Shown here one piece after another: positions 26,822-35,199 of a DNA stretch of 64,000 nt. Position 1 is the first letter of the stretch; each line of letters starts with the position of its first letter. Origin of the DNA: Halioglobus japonicus. Lineage in GTDB: Bacteria; Pseudomonadota; Gammaproteobacteria; Pseudomonadales; Halieaceae. Both the position numbers and the translations under genes were made by a program. Location: contig CACSIL010000045.1 in NCBI GenBank assembly GCA_902705825.1, positions 114,212 through 178,211 of the forward strand, in the 5' to 3' direction. The notes beneath the pieces were generated by a model, which ran no database searches, had not been told where the DNA came from, and worked only from the letters and a program-made list of their open reading frames with translations.

Positions 26822-27331
26822 TTACTGATTTTGAGGGGCAACCTGCACCCGTAATTTGTCTCCGACGGTAATCTTTCCACTTCGGAGGATGCGGCAACAC
26901 AGCCCCCCGTGGCCAAACATAGCCGCAACGCCGCCTTTGCCCAGCGCGGTTTCCATTCGAGAGCAGGGGTGGCAGAGGGCGCCTGCCTCGAACAGCGCCT
27001 CACCAATGGTAAACTGCTGGTGCCGCAGTGTATGCAGATTGATTCCCGAGACAAGCAGATTGCGGCGCAGCAGATCTGGGTCGATGCTGTCTCGCCCCAA
27101 AAAGTGCGCGGTCTGTTCGATGAACTCTCGGGAAATTAGCGTGACCTGCCTTCCTGACCCTGGTGTTTTTTCCGATCTGTGGTCGCCTTCAAGGCCAAGT
27201 TCGGCAATGGCTACGGCTTGTTGCACCGCGGTTACAGGGGCACGTCTTGCCGTTCTAAGGCCAATCCACTCCAGCGTGCCTGGTGGCAGGTCTTTTGCAA
27301 ATCGATCCAGCGGATTGGTTTTTTTCAACAT
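26822..27331 (-). CDS. MOSC domain protein
   Basis: A 169-residue stand-alone MOSC domain, the C-terminal beta-barrel module of molybdenum cofactor sulfurases and of YiiM/YcbX-type proteins. The conserved cysteine is in ALCHPCSRME, preceded by GDHR and LISREFIEQ and followed by GKGGVAAMFGHGG. MOSC proteins bind or transfer sulfur and detoxify N-hydroxylated compounds with molybdenum cofactor; which applies here is unknown. moaCDE lies 26 kb away in this window, so the cofactor is probably made. Confidence 0.85.
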   Translation of the reverse strand: MLKKTNPLDRFAKDLPPGTLEWIGLRTARRAPVTAVQQAVAIAELGLEGDHRSEKTPGSGRQVTLISREFIEQTAHFLGRDSIDPDLLRRNLLVSGINLHTLRHQQFTIGEALFEAGALCHPCSRMETALGKGGVAAMFGHGGLCCRILRSGKITVGDKLRVQVAPQNQ

Positions 27332-27444
27332 TGCGCGACTATAGCACCAGAAGCCACTGTGACGCGCGATAGTATTGGGTCTATGACCTGAGACGTTCTA
27401 TTTGCGAGGTGGGTAAGCAGGCATCACGATGAACCGAAAAAGCG

Positions 27445-27867
27445 TTACAGCGAGTGGGCGTATCTCTTGGGAAAATTGATTCCGGCGCGGTGGGCGAGCC
27501 CCTCCAGCGGTAAATCCCTTATCCAGACTCTCGCTTCTTCAATTTCGCCGATAGAGTAGTACTGCACATCTGCCGATGTGAAGGATTTGGAAAGTGCTCC
27601 CATCCAGTGATTCAGTGGTACTGTACCTACTACAGCCAGCCGCCGTATGCCCTTGTAGTGCTCTACATCAAACTTGATATTTTCGCACAGTGCGGCCGGC
27701 GTCCATCCCGAAAACTCCGTGATCACGACCAGCAGGTTAACCTGCCCAAAGCGGTCGATCCGTTCTTCAGCTAACTCCTTGAACAGGCTGTAGTCCTCAC
27801 TCCTGAGTTTACCCTGGACGTTGAACTCCAGTCCGTCCGGGCCAGCGTTTCTTATTGCAGCGCTCAT
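27445..27867 (-). CDS. SpoIIAA/STAS-like protein (DUF3478 type)
   Basis: A 140-residue soluble protein beginning MSAAIRNAGPDGLEFNVQGKL. The alternation of strands and helices, with VNLLVVITEFSGWTPAAL and IRRLAVVGTVPLNHWMG, fits the SpoIIAA-like family often annotated as STAS/SEC14-like. Its function is unknown. The start at ATG 27867 has GGAGG at good spacing; an in-frame ATG 15 codons upstream lacks one. It lies downstream of the MFS gene on the same strand, but a 169-base gap suggests its own promoter. Confidence 0.75.
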   Translation of the reverse strand: MSAAIRNAGPDGLEFNVQGKLRSEDYSLFKELAEERIDRFGQVNLLVVITEFSGWTPAALCENIKFDVEHYKGIRRLAVVGTVPLNHWMGALSKSFTSADVQYYSIGEIEEARVWIRDLPLEGLAHRAGINFPKRYAHSL

Positions 27868-28036
27868 GGTCCCTCCAGTTGGGAATTGGCTGGTGATTAC
27901 CAGTATGTGCAATATCGACAGGACATGAGGTGGAAAAGTTCCACAAGTGTGAAAATGTTCACGAATTCAGGGGCAAAGTGTGAAGTGTGCCCTGTGTGGG
28001 CCGATCCGTTAGAGGGCTTGAATCTATCCGCGCCGC

Positions 28037-29704
28037 TTATGGGCCGAGGTAGGTCATTGAATCCTGCTGCGTATCCGGAGTGGTCGCTTTCCAGCGCACC
28101 GAGCCGAACGGGCGCTCCAGCCTTCGGCGAATACCGACGATTTCTCCCTCGATGGTGAGTAAGTTGGCCGCCGCCTGAGCCTCTTTATCGGCTTGTGTAT
28201 AGCGATCTCTCATTCGCAGATAGTCGCCCCAGGTAGGGAAATGAAATTGCTCAATCCATAGCGAGGGGTCCCCAATGTCGCGCGAGATAGACCAGTTGAA
28301 GCCGCCGTTGCGCAAGCGGACTTTTCGCACTTCCTGCATCGCGGTATAAAACGCGCGGGGATCTTCCGGCTCGACGTGATATTCAATTTCTATGACTACG
28401 GGCCCTGAGCGCATTGTGATGGCAAGTTCGACTGCCGGTTCATGCTGCACATTTACAGCTTCCACTCCGGCAACAGTGACTTCCGGTAGGCGTAAAAATC
28501 GCGATAGCAGCGGTAATGCGAGCATTAGAACGCCAGATGCAATGATGGCAATATCGATAGACCAGTGGTTGGCCACTTCTCCCCAAAACCATGAGCCAAT
28601 GGCGACGCCACCCGTCAGTAAAGAGGTGAATATCGATAACGCACGGGCTGTGACCCAGCGTGGCGCTGATAGCTGAACGGTAATGTTCAGTAGTGAAATG
28701 GTGAGCATCGTGGCGCCGCCGGCCAGGTACATGCCGAGGCAGGTCAGCGGCAGCGAGCGGCTGACCCCCACACCAATGAGCGACACTCCCGCGAGCATTG
28801 CGAGCATGAAGCATGCTTGCTCCGTACCGAAATGTGAGCGAAAAGTATTGATAAGCAAAGCGCCGGTAACCGCACCAAAGCCGCCGGCACCGAGCAGTAT
28901 GCCGAAGGTGCTGGCCGTGCCGTCCAATAAATCCTTGGCGATTAACGGGGCCATTGCAGTGGCCGTCGCTCCGGCAAATGTGAATAAAAATGAGCGCAGC
29001 AGTACGGTGCGAATCGGGTGTGAATGGAAGGCGTAGCGAACGCCGGAAACCATCGCGCGAGAGATTCTCTCTGGAGGTAATCGCGAGGGAATCTGTATAC
29101 GTTTCCACAGGATAAAGGCGAGTATCAATGGCAGGTAGGCCAGAGCATTCACCGCAAATGCAACCTGGGCACCAGCGGCGACGACAATAAGGCCACCAAT
29201 GGCGGGGCCGAAGCTGCGGGCCACATTGTAGCTGATCGTATTCAGTGCGATGGCGGCCGGGAGGTCTTGCGGTGTTACTTGCTCGCCGATAGACGATTGC
29301 CAGGCAGGGTTGTAAAGCGCGACACCCGTGCCGATCAAGGAACAAAAAATAAGTAGCATCCAGGGTGTGGTTAGTTGCAAAAATGCCAGAACCGACAGGA
29401 TGGTGCCAAAAAATGCCGCGATACACAGGCCGAGAATGGCGACTTTCTTGCGATCAAATGTATCTGCAAACGCTCCCGCTGGCAGGGCGACGAGCATCAG
29501 TGGCAGCATCATTGCCGTCTGGACCAGGGCGACCATACCGGGGACAGATGTGAGGCGGGTCATTTCCCATGCTACGCCCACGCCCAGAATCAGTTGACCA
29601 AAGTTCGACAGGATACTGGCAGACCATATCCAGAAGAATGTGGGTTCGCGCAGTGGTGCCAGCGCCGATCCTTCACTCATGAGCGAGGCCCGCCGTACGG
29701 GCAT
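28037..29704 (-). CDS. MFS transporter, MFS_3 (transmembrane secretion effector) type
   Basis: About twelve membrane helices in residues 20-420, with the MFS loop motif AGAFADTFDRKK after helix 2, place it among EntS-like drug or siderophore exporters. A soluble tail of about 130 residues (from MRSGPVVIEIEYHVEPEDPR) resembles the extra domain of the MFS_3 family. The substrate is unknown. Two starts are possible, ATG 29704 and ATG 29680 (MSEGSALAPLREPT); neither has a strong ribosome site, and the shorter form matches the usual family N-terminus. Confidence 0.83.
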   Translation of the reverse strand: MPVRRASLMSEGSALAPLREPTFFWIWSASILSNFGQLILGVGVAWEMTRLTSVPGMVALVQTAMMLPLMLVALPAGAFADTFDRKKVAILGLCIAAFFGTILSVLAFLQLTTPWMLLIFCSLIGTGVALYNPAWQSSIGEQVTPQDLPAAIALNTISYNVARSFGPAIGGLIVVAAGAQVAFAVNALAYLPLILAFILWKRIQIPSRLPPERISRAMVSGVRYAFHSHPIRTVLLRSFLFTFAGATATAMAPLIAKDLLDGTASTFGILLGAGGFGAVTGALLINTFRSHFGTEQACFMLAMLAGVSLIGVGVSRSLPLTCLGMYLAGGATMLTISLLNITVQLSAPRWVTARALSIFTSLLTGGVAIGSWFWGEVANHWSIDIAIIASGVLMLALPLLSRFLRLPEVTVAGVEAVNVQHEPAVELAITMRSGPVVIEIEYHVEPEDPRAFYTAMQEVRKVRLRNGGFNWSISRDIGDPSLWIEQFHFPTWGDYLRMRDRYTQADKEAQAAANLLTIEGEIVGIRRRLERPFGSVRWKATTPDTQQDSMTYLGP

Positions 29705-29890
29705 CGATCTTGTTCCGATGCGCTGGTCTGTAATTTGTCATAGGTCTGCTTCGATGTCCTGCCGGCTGCCACATTGCAGCTCGTGCATCGTGCGACATTT
29801 TATATCATTCGTGCGCTTTAGCGGTCAGAAAATAGCGTTGCTTTTACGAATATTGTTGCCAGCGACAAATTTGGGGGGCGGGAGCGCGCA

Positions 29891-29908
29891 CGGCCACTGC
29901 AGTGGCCG
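29891..29908. repeat. Perfect 18-bp palindrome abutting the tetR stop
   Basis: CGGCCACTGCAGTGGCCG reads the same on both strands without a loop. It begins at the first base after the TetR stop codon and is about 190 bases upstream of the MFS start on the same strand. It could be a protein-binding site for MFS control or a stem ending the efflux operon; no T-run follows on either strand. Confidence 0.6.
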
Positions 29909-30550
29909 CTAGGCGCGAGGTGGGTGCTTGAGGCCTTCCAGGAAGGTGTACGTACTGCTTTCCAGCAAACTGCAAACATCCACATTCGGCAGGAACCTTT
30001 CCAATTGGTGGTTCATTGTCATGCACGCCAGGCCGTGCGCCATTGCCCACAATTTGACCGCGAGTTCCCGCGCGTCGTACTCACTCACTTGGTTGTCATC
30101 GCACCACTGATGAACGATATCTACCAGTATGTAAAAGCCGGAGGTTTTGAGTTCTATATCGGCGGCTTCAAAGGCACGCAGCCCCATATCGCCCCACATC
30201 AGGTCATAGAATGCATGGTGTTTGGTGACAAAGTCGATATAGGCTTTGCCTAAAGCGATTATTCCCGCTTCAGAACCCACCGGGTGCAGTTGGCCGACTT
30301 TCCTGGTGTTTTCGGTTAAGCCCAGGAACGCCATCTGGCTCACCGCTTCCAGCAGCGCATCTTTATCCTTGAAATGACGATAGGGTGCCGCGCTGCTGAC
30401 ACCCGCGCGACGAGCGGCGTCTATCATCGCAAAATCGACGGAGGCGTTGTCTTCAATCAATTCCGCAGCGGCAATGATAAGTGCATCGCGCAAGTTGCCG
30501 TGGTGGTAGCTTTTTTGCTTTTCCTCTGAATCGCGGTTCAAGTCCGTCAC
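29909..30550 (-). CDS. TetR family regulator of the RND operon
   Basis: A 213-residue regulator. The N-terminal helix-turn-helix covers about residues 18-65 (LIIAAAELIEDN, then ARRAGVSSAAPYRHFKDKDA), followed by a ligand domain of the WHG type (WAMAHGLACM). The GTG start overlaps the end of the RND gene by 4 bases, so it is the third gene of the efflux operon. TetR proteins coded with efflux pumps usually repress them, and the palindrome at 34869-34882 over the operon promoter is a plausible operator. Confidence 0.9.
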   Translation of the reverse strand: MTDLNRDSEEKQKSYHHGNLRDALIIAAAELIEDNASVDFAMIDAARRAGVSSAAPYRHFKDKDALLEAVSQMAFLGLTENTRKVGQLHPVGSEAGIIALGKAYIDFVTKHHAFYDLMWGDMGLRAFEAADIELKTSGFYILVDIVHQWCDDNQVSEYDARELAVKLWAMAHGLACMTMNHQLERFLPNVDVCSLLESSTYTFLEGLKHPPRA

Positions 30551-33500
30551 GCTGCCAGTTCCTTAATAGCGGGGTCAATATTTTTGTGGCTCCCCGCGCT
30601 CGAATTCGAACTCTTTCGGCCGAGCCTTGTTGTCACCAGGAACAGGGGAGGGACGAGATAGAACGAGATTATTGTAGACAGCAATACACCACCGGCGATG
30701 GCCATAGCAAACGGCGGCCAGAATTGGCTGCCTTCGAGAATCAGTGGCAGAAATCCGCCGAATGTTGTCACAGTGGTGGAGATAATATGTCGGCTTGAGT
30801 CCATTACTACGTTGCGCGTTGCGAGAAGCTGGCCCTGCACGGCGCCCTCATCAGCCTGCAGAGCAGTGATGATTATGATCGCCGCGTTGATCGATACACC
30901 GATAGAGCCGATCACACCTATCATGGCCTGAATGCCAAATGGATATTGGAAAATAGCGAGCGCCAAAAGCGACAGGCCGAGTGAACAAATACAGACCAGC
31001 ACAGCCACCGCCGACAATCGCCAGGAATTGAACGTCACCATGATAGTGACCAGCAGCGCCGCCAGCACCAGTCCCATCGGTGCCATTATCTTGTCCACTA
31101 CTTTGGCGCGTTCATCAGAATCACCGCCAAAGGTAAACGCGTAGCCGTCCGGCAGCTCAACCGGGTTGCGGTCGAGATCCTGCTGCAGCAACTTGAGCGC
31201 CTCTTCGGGCAGCACGCCACGAATGAGGTAGCCCTGAACCTTGTTGACCCTCTCGCCATCGTCTCGGGAGATCGGGCTCTGGCTCGGCACCAGTTCCGGT
31301 TTGCCAAGTGCATTCAGCGGAATACCTGCGATCAGCGCTTGCGTGCTGCGCAACTGTGGTGGCAGTGGTACCAGAATATCGGCTATTTGTTCCGATGTGT
31401 TCCAGTTTTTCTCGTTCAACCGCACGCGCACAGGTAAACGCTCTGTACCTTCCAACACCTCTCCGCCAACTTGTCCTAGCAAGCTGGTGTTAAGCGCCGC
31501 AGCAACGTCAGACAGCTGCAAATTAGCCAGGCGCAGTTTTTCCTCCTGCAATTCGTACACCAGTTTTGGCGCGCCGCCGGCTAGTCCGTTGGTGGTATGG
31601 GTCACATACGCGATGGTGTCCATGCGCTTTCTGAACTCGTCGCCCAGTTCTCGCAGTACAGCGAGATTGGGGCCGGTTATCTCTATTTCTAATGGTGCAA
31701 TCACAGGTGGGCCCTGATCGATTCCCCTGACGATTATCTGCGCATCGGGAAATTCCTGATCAAGCTCTACCTGCAGCTGCCGTATCAGATCATCAGTCGT
31801 ATTTTCATCATGCGTCAATACCAGTGCTTCTGCCCAGGAGGGAATACCCTCCTTGAAGCGGTACATGTTGTAGTAAAACGCCGGCGCGCTTTCACCGATA
31901 CTCCAGTCGACTCGACGAATCAATGGATGATCGCGTAACTTGGAGTCGATTTGCAGGGCTGTTGCTGCCGTATCGTAAATAGAGCGTCCGTCGGCCGCCT
32001 TTACCTGAATATACAACTGATCCCTGTCGGTGCCGGGAAAGAACTGGGCCGTTAGCGTGGGAAAGGCCAGAAAGCCGGCAATGGGCAGGGAGAGCGCCAG
32101 TGCGATTGCCGCAGCCGGATGCAGCAGGCACCAGTCGAGTGAGCGCACCAGTGCTTCGCCCGCTTTGCCGCTGCTGGCTCCGCCTATCCACCAGTGAGCT
32201 TCATTGGCCGGTGTGCGCGGCAGCAGCCAGCTTGCCAGCACCGGTGTGATGGATAGCGCCAGTACCGTGGATGTGGCCAGCATTATGATTACAGCGGTGG
32301 CGATAGCGCCGACAAAATCCCCGCCAGGGCCGGGCAGAATTGCCATCGGAACAAAGGCGAGTACTGTCGTCAATGCCGAGGAGATCAAAGGTATACGCAG
32401 TCGATCGACTGAGCCGCTGATCGCGTCTATCGCACTTTGCCCCAGCAACAGTCGTTTGCGCACTTCATCTGTCATGACGATAGAGCCATCCACCAACAGG
32501 CCCAGAGCAACGATGAGGCCGCTGATGGACATCTGGTGCAGGGCCATACCCATGCGCTCCATCACTGTGATGGAGATCAGCGCACACAGTGGCAGGATAC
32601 AGGCGACCACCACGGCTGCGCGCCAGCCCAGCGTGAACAGCAGGACGAGAACAACCAGTACGATGCCGATGGCCAGATTGGTGGTGACGTCAAACAGGCG
32701 GGACATCGCATAGATATTCTGGTCATAGGTGATTTCCAGCTTTAATCCTGCAGGTGCCGTAGCGCGGTAGTCGGACACGAATGCGTTGAACGCGGCACTC
32801 CATACATCGACCTGGTTGCCCGGTTCCATCACAGCCCCGACCAGTATGGCCTCGCGCCCCTGAGCCAACGCCATGGCCTGAGGTGGGCTCACTGCGGCTT
32901 TGTAGACCCTGGCGATATCGGAGATACGTGTGGCGCTGCCATTGGCAGAGGTATTCACAATGACCTGGCGAATACGCTCCATGGAATCAAAATCGCCCGC
33001 CAGCTCGATCAACATGTCGGTACCGGGACCGGAGGCGCGGCCAGATGCAATTTTTGCATCGGCAGCCTGCAATGCCGCGGCCACTTGCTGCAGGCTGAGG
33101 CCGCGAGAGAGTAGGGCGGACTCGTTAATTTCGACGCGAATCTCCTCCACGGGTTCGCCAAATACTTCCACCAGCTTGGTGTCTGCGAGATTCCTGGTCT
33201 GATCGGCAAAGTCCTGTGCCAGGCGGTTTAACAGAGACAGCGGCATATCGTCATCGGTCGCTGAGGACAACGCCACAATTGTCGTGAACGAGGTCAGCCG
33301 ATCGTTATCGAACACCGGTTCGCCAACCCCGGTAGGAAAGAGGGTGGCGGCATCAGCCATTGCGTCGCGCACCTCCGACCAGGCGCGCTCCATTGTCTCC
33401 GGGGGGAGGGTGTCTATTAGCTTGATGTTGAAGAAGGAGACGCCTCCGCTTGAGCTCGATTGTATTTCATCGATCTCGGAGATTTTTCGCAATTCGTCTT

Positions 33501-33699
33501 CCAGCGGCCGCGTGACCAGCGCTTCTACACGGTCCGGCGTGGCACCGGGGTAGAACGTGGTAATGGTGCCGACAAAGTTCATCAGCGTCGGGTCTTCCTG
33601 TCTCGCGATGGAATTGAAGCTGGTGACACCGACGGCTATCACACAAAAGACAATCAGCGTGAAATAGCGGGAGTGCGTGTAAATATAGCGAGCCAACAC
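30547..33699 (-). CDS. RND efflux transporter, inner-membrane pump
   Basis: A 1050-residue RND permease with twelve membrane helices and two large periplasmic loops. It begins MLARYIYTHSRYFTLIVFCV and carries the pore-docking REDPTLMNFVGTITTFYPGA. The fourth helix has LLVDGSIVMTDEV: one Asp where AcrB-type pumps have the D-D proton relay pair, so it belongs to a distinct RND branch and the substrate should not be assumed to match AcrB. It lies one base after the fusion protein gene. No outer-membrane channel gene is present, so it probably uses a TolC-like protein encoded elsewhere. Confidence 0.92.
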   Translation of the reverse strand: MLARYIYTHSRYFTLIVFCVIAVGVTSFNSIARQEDPTLMNFVGTITTFYPGATPDRVEALVTRPLEDELRKISEIDEIQSSSSGGVSFFNIKLIDTLPPETMERAWSEVRDAMADAATLFPTGVGEPVFDNDRLTSFTTIVALSSATDDDMPLSLLNRLAQDFADQTRNLADTKLVEVFGEPVEEIRVEINESALLSRGLSLQQVAAALQAADAKIASGRASGPGTDMLIELAGDFDSMERIRQVIVNTSANGSATRISDIARVYKAAVSPPQAMALAQGREAILVGAVMEPGNQVDVWSAAFNAFVSDYRATAPAGLKLEITYDQNIYAMSRLFDVTTNLAIGIVLVVLVLLFTLGWRAAVVVACILPLCALISITVMERMGMALHQMSISGLIVALGLLVDGSIVMTDEVRKRLLLGQSAIDAISGSVDRLRIPLISSALTTVLAFVPMAILPGPGGDFVGAIATAVIIMLATSTVLALSITPVLASWLLPRTPANEAHWWIGGASSGKAGEALVRSLDWCLLHPAAAIALALSLPIAGFLAFPTLTAQFFPGTDRDQLYIQVKAADGRSIYDTAATALQIDSKLRDHPLIRRVDWSIGESAPAFYYNMYRFKEGIPSWAEALVLTHDENTTDDLIRQLQVELDQEFPDAQIIVRGIDQGPPVIAPLEIEITGPNLAVLRELGDEFRKRMDTIAYVTHTTNGLAGGAPKLVYELQEEKLRLANLQLSDVAAALNTSLLGQVGGEVLEGTERLPVRVRLNEKNWNTSEQIADILVPLPPQLRSTQALIAGIPLNALGKPELVPSQSPISRDDGERVNKVQGYLIRGVLPEEALKLLQQDLDRNPVELPDGYAFTFGGDSDERAKVVDKIMAPMGLVLAALLVTIMVTFNSWRLSAVAVLVCICSLGLSLLALAIFQYPFGIQAMIGVIGSIGVSINAAIIIITALQADEGAVQGQLLATRNVVMDSSRHIISTTVTTFGGFLPLILEGSQFWPPFAMAIAGGVLLSTIISFYLVPPLFLVTTRLGRKSSNSSAGSHKNIDPAIKELAA

Positions 33700-33700
33700 G

Positions 33701-34843
33701 TCAGTTTACTTCCTGCGGGTCAATGAGTGCGCCGGGCCTGATCCGGTGCGTGCCACTTGCGACAACCTGCGTATCAGCCGCCAGAGTGCCGCGCACAAAG
33801 GCGCGGTCGCCAATGACTTCAAGCACCTCTACGACTTCAGTGACAGTGCGCATGTGGTCGCCATCTGGCTCAAGCCTGAGCACAGTCCACATCCCGCGGT
33901 TGCCTTCCAGCAACGCCGAAATGGGCAGCCAGCCGCCGGATTCAGTGACAGTCTCCTGCAACTCAAGCGTCACGGCTTCGCCATCGAGTGCTTGAATATC
34001 ATGGGGTATGGCAAATACGGCTGTGGCCGTGCGTGTAACGGGGTCGACATCGGGGCGAATAGAAAGCAATTTTGCCTGAAAGGCATTGTCACGTAATCGA
34101 ACCGTATAGTTCTCACCGCTGTGCAACTCATCGAGGCGCTCTGCGCTTACGCCGATGTGTGCCTCCTGTGCTGCGGTCTCGAGCAGTTTCAACACCGGCA
34201 CACCGGGGTTCACAATGGCCCCCTCCTGTACGTAGCGGTCGGCAACGATGCCGTCATAAGGGGCTGTGAGCTGGGAGTTTTCCAGTTCGACATCGAGGGT
34301 GGCGAGGCGGGCGGAGTCGGCATCTACACGAGATTGCAACGCCAGAGCACGCAACCTGGTTTCGTCGTAGGCATCCTTGGAAACCGCGCCTGTTTTGATC
34401 AGGTCGGCCTGACGACGTGCTCTTAACTGGGCCAACTCAAGTTCGACGCGCACCTGCTGCAGGTCGGCCGCTGTCGCTCTGCGCCTTGCCTGCAGTGCGT
34501 TATCGTCCAGTTGCACGAGTATATCCCCGCGTTTCACCGGTGTGCCCGGGCGTGGCGGCGGCGTATTGATTTTGCCTGGAATCTCAAAACCGAGGTCGGT
34601 TTTGCGGCCAGCGACAACCAACCCGAGATAGGAAACAGTTCGCTCATAGTCTGTTTGCAACTCATAGACAGTTGTTGCCACGGGGACCGGCGGGCGCTCA
34701 GGTGGTGGCGCAGACAGCGCATCGCGAAAATGTAATAAGCCGGCCAAAACTACGACAATGGCTAGCGCTGCGCCCAGCCCAAAAGCGTTTGCCTTGCGCG
34801 ACTTCACTGGTGCTGTTGCGGGCGGTGGTGAGGTATTGCTCAT
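33701..34843 (-). CDS. RND efflux periplasmic adaptor (membrane fusion protein)
   Basis: A 380-residue HlyD/AcrA-type adaptor. One membrane anchor (residues about 22-42) is followed by a proline-rich stretch, the split lipoyl domain (IPGKINTPPPRPGTPVKRGD and LTAPYDGIVADRYVQEGAIV), a helical hairpin rich in Ala/Arg/Leu (about 115-190) and beta-barrel and membrane-proximal domains. It bridges the RND pump and an outer-membrane channel. There is no lipobox, so the anchor is transmembrane. First gene of the leftward efflux operon. Confidence 0.93.
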   Translation of the reverse strand: MSNTSPPPATAPVKSRKANAFGLGAALAIVVVLAGLLHFRDALSAPPPERPPVPVATTVYELQTDYERTVSYLGLVVAGRKTDLGFEIPGKINTPPPRPGTPVKRGDILVQLDDNALQARRRATAADLQQVRVELELAQLRARRQADLIKTGAVSKDAYDETRLRALALQSRVDADSARLATLDVELENSQLTAPYDGIVADRYVQEGAIVNPGVPVLKLLETAAQEAHIGVSAERLDELHSGENYTVRLRDNAFQAKLLSIRPDVDPVTRTATAVFAIPHDIQALDGEAVTLELQETVTESGGWLPISALLEGNRGMWTVLRLEPDGDHMRTVTEVVEVLEVIGDRAFVRGTLAADTQVVASGTHRIRPGALIDPQEVN

Positions 34844-34868
34844 TTAGGGGGTACGATGTAAGAGTGGT

Positions 34869-34904
34869 TAACATTAATGTTATAGGGTATTACATCTAAG
34901 TCAA
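34869..34904 (-). promoter_or_regulatory. Efflux operon promoter with palindromic operator candidate
   Basis: On the minus strand -35 TTGACT (34904-34899) is followed after 16 bases by TAACAT (34882-34877). The -10 coincides with the perfect 14-base palindrome TAACATTAATGTTA (34869-34882), 26 bases upstream of the adaptor start. A repressor bound there would block RNA polymerase. The operon's own TetR is the obvious candidate; inference. Confidence 0.55.
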
Positions 34905-35007
34905 GCCTGATTCTCGACGATGACTTGCAGCCACACGCCTATTAATAGAGAATACGCGCCCTCTGCGGAGAGAATTCTATGTTTTTCGCAGACGCTATGG
35001 TGATCCA

Positions 35008-35108
35008 GGCGGTCCCCTCGCAATGATAGGTAGTGAACCCCGCCAGGCCCGGAAGGGAGCAACGGTAGTTACCGACTCGTGTGCCGGGGTGTGGCTGTCT
35101 GGGTCGCC
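35008..35108 (+). ncRNA. ffs: Signal recognition particle 4.5S RNA
   Basis: A hairpin RNA of about 101 bases. The conserved apical domain is present: CCAGGCCCGGAAGGGAGCA with the GGAA tetraloop, and the asymmetric internal loop on the return strand in CGTGTGCCGGGGTG. The ends GGCGGTCC and GGGTCGCC pair to close the rod. It binds Ffh to target membrane proteins. Its place just before dnaX is the conserved gammaproteobacterial location. The ends are approximate, set by the base-paired stem. Confidence 0.93.
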
Positions 35109-35199
35109 TCCAATTTCAAGTTCCGCCCGCCCGCTATTTCTGTGGCTCTCGTGCTGGTGTATTCTGTTTTTCTTTTCGGGCAAGTAAGGCAATTCAGGG

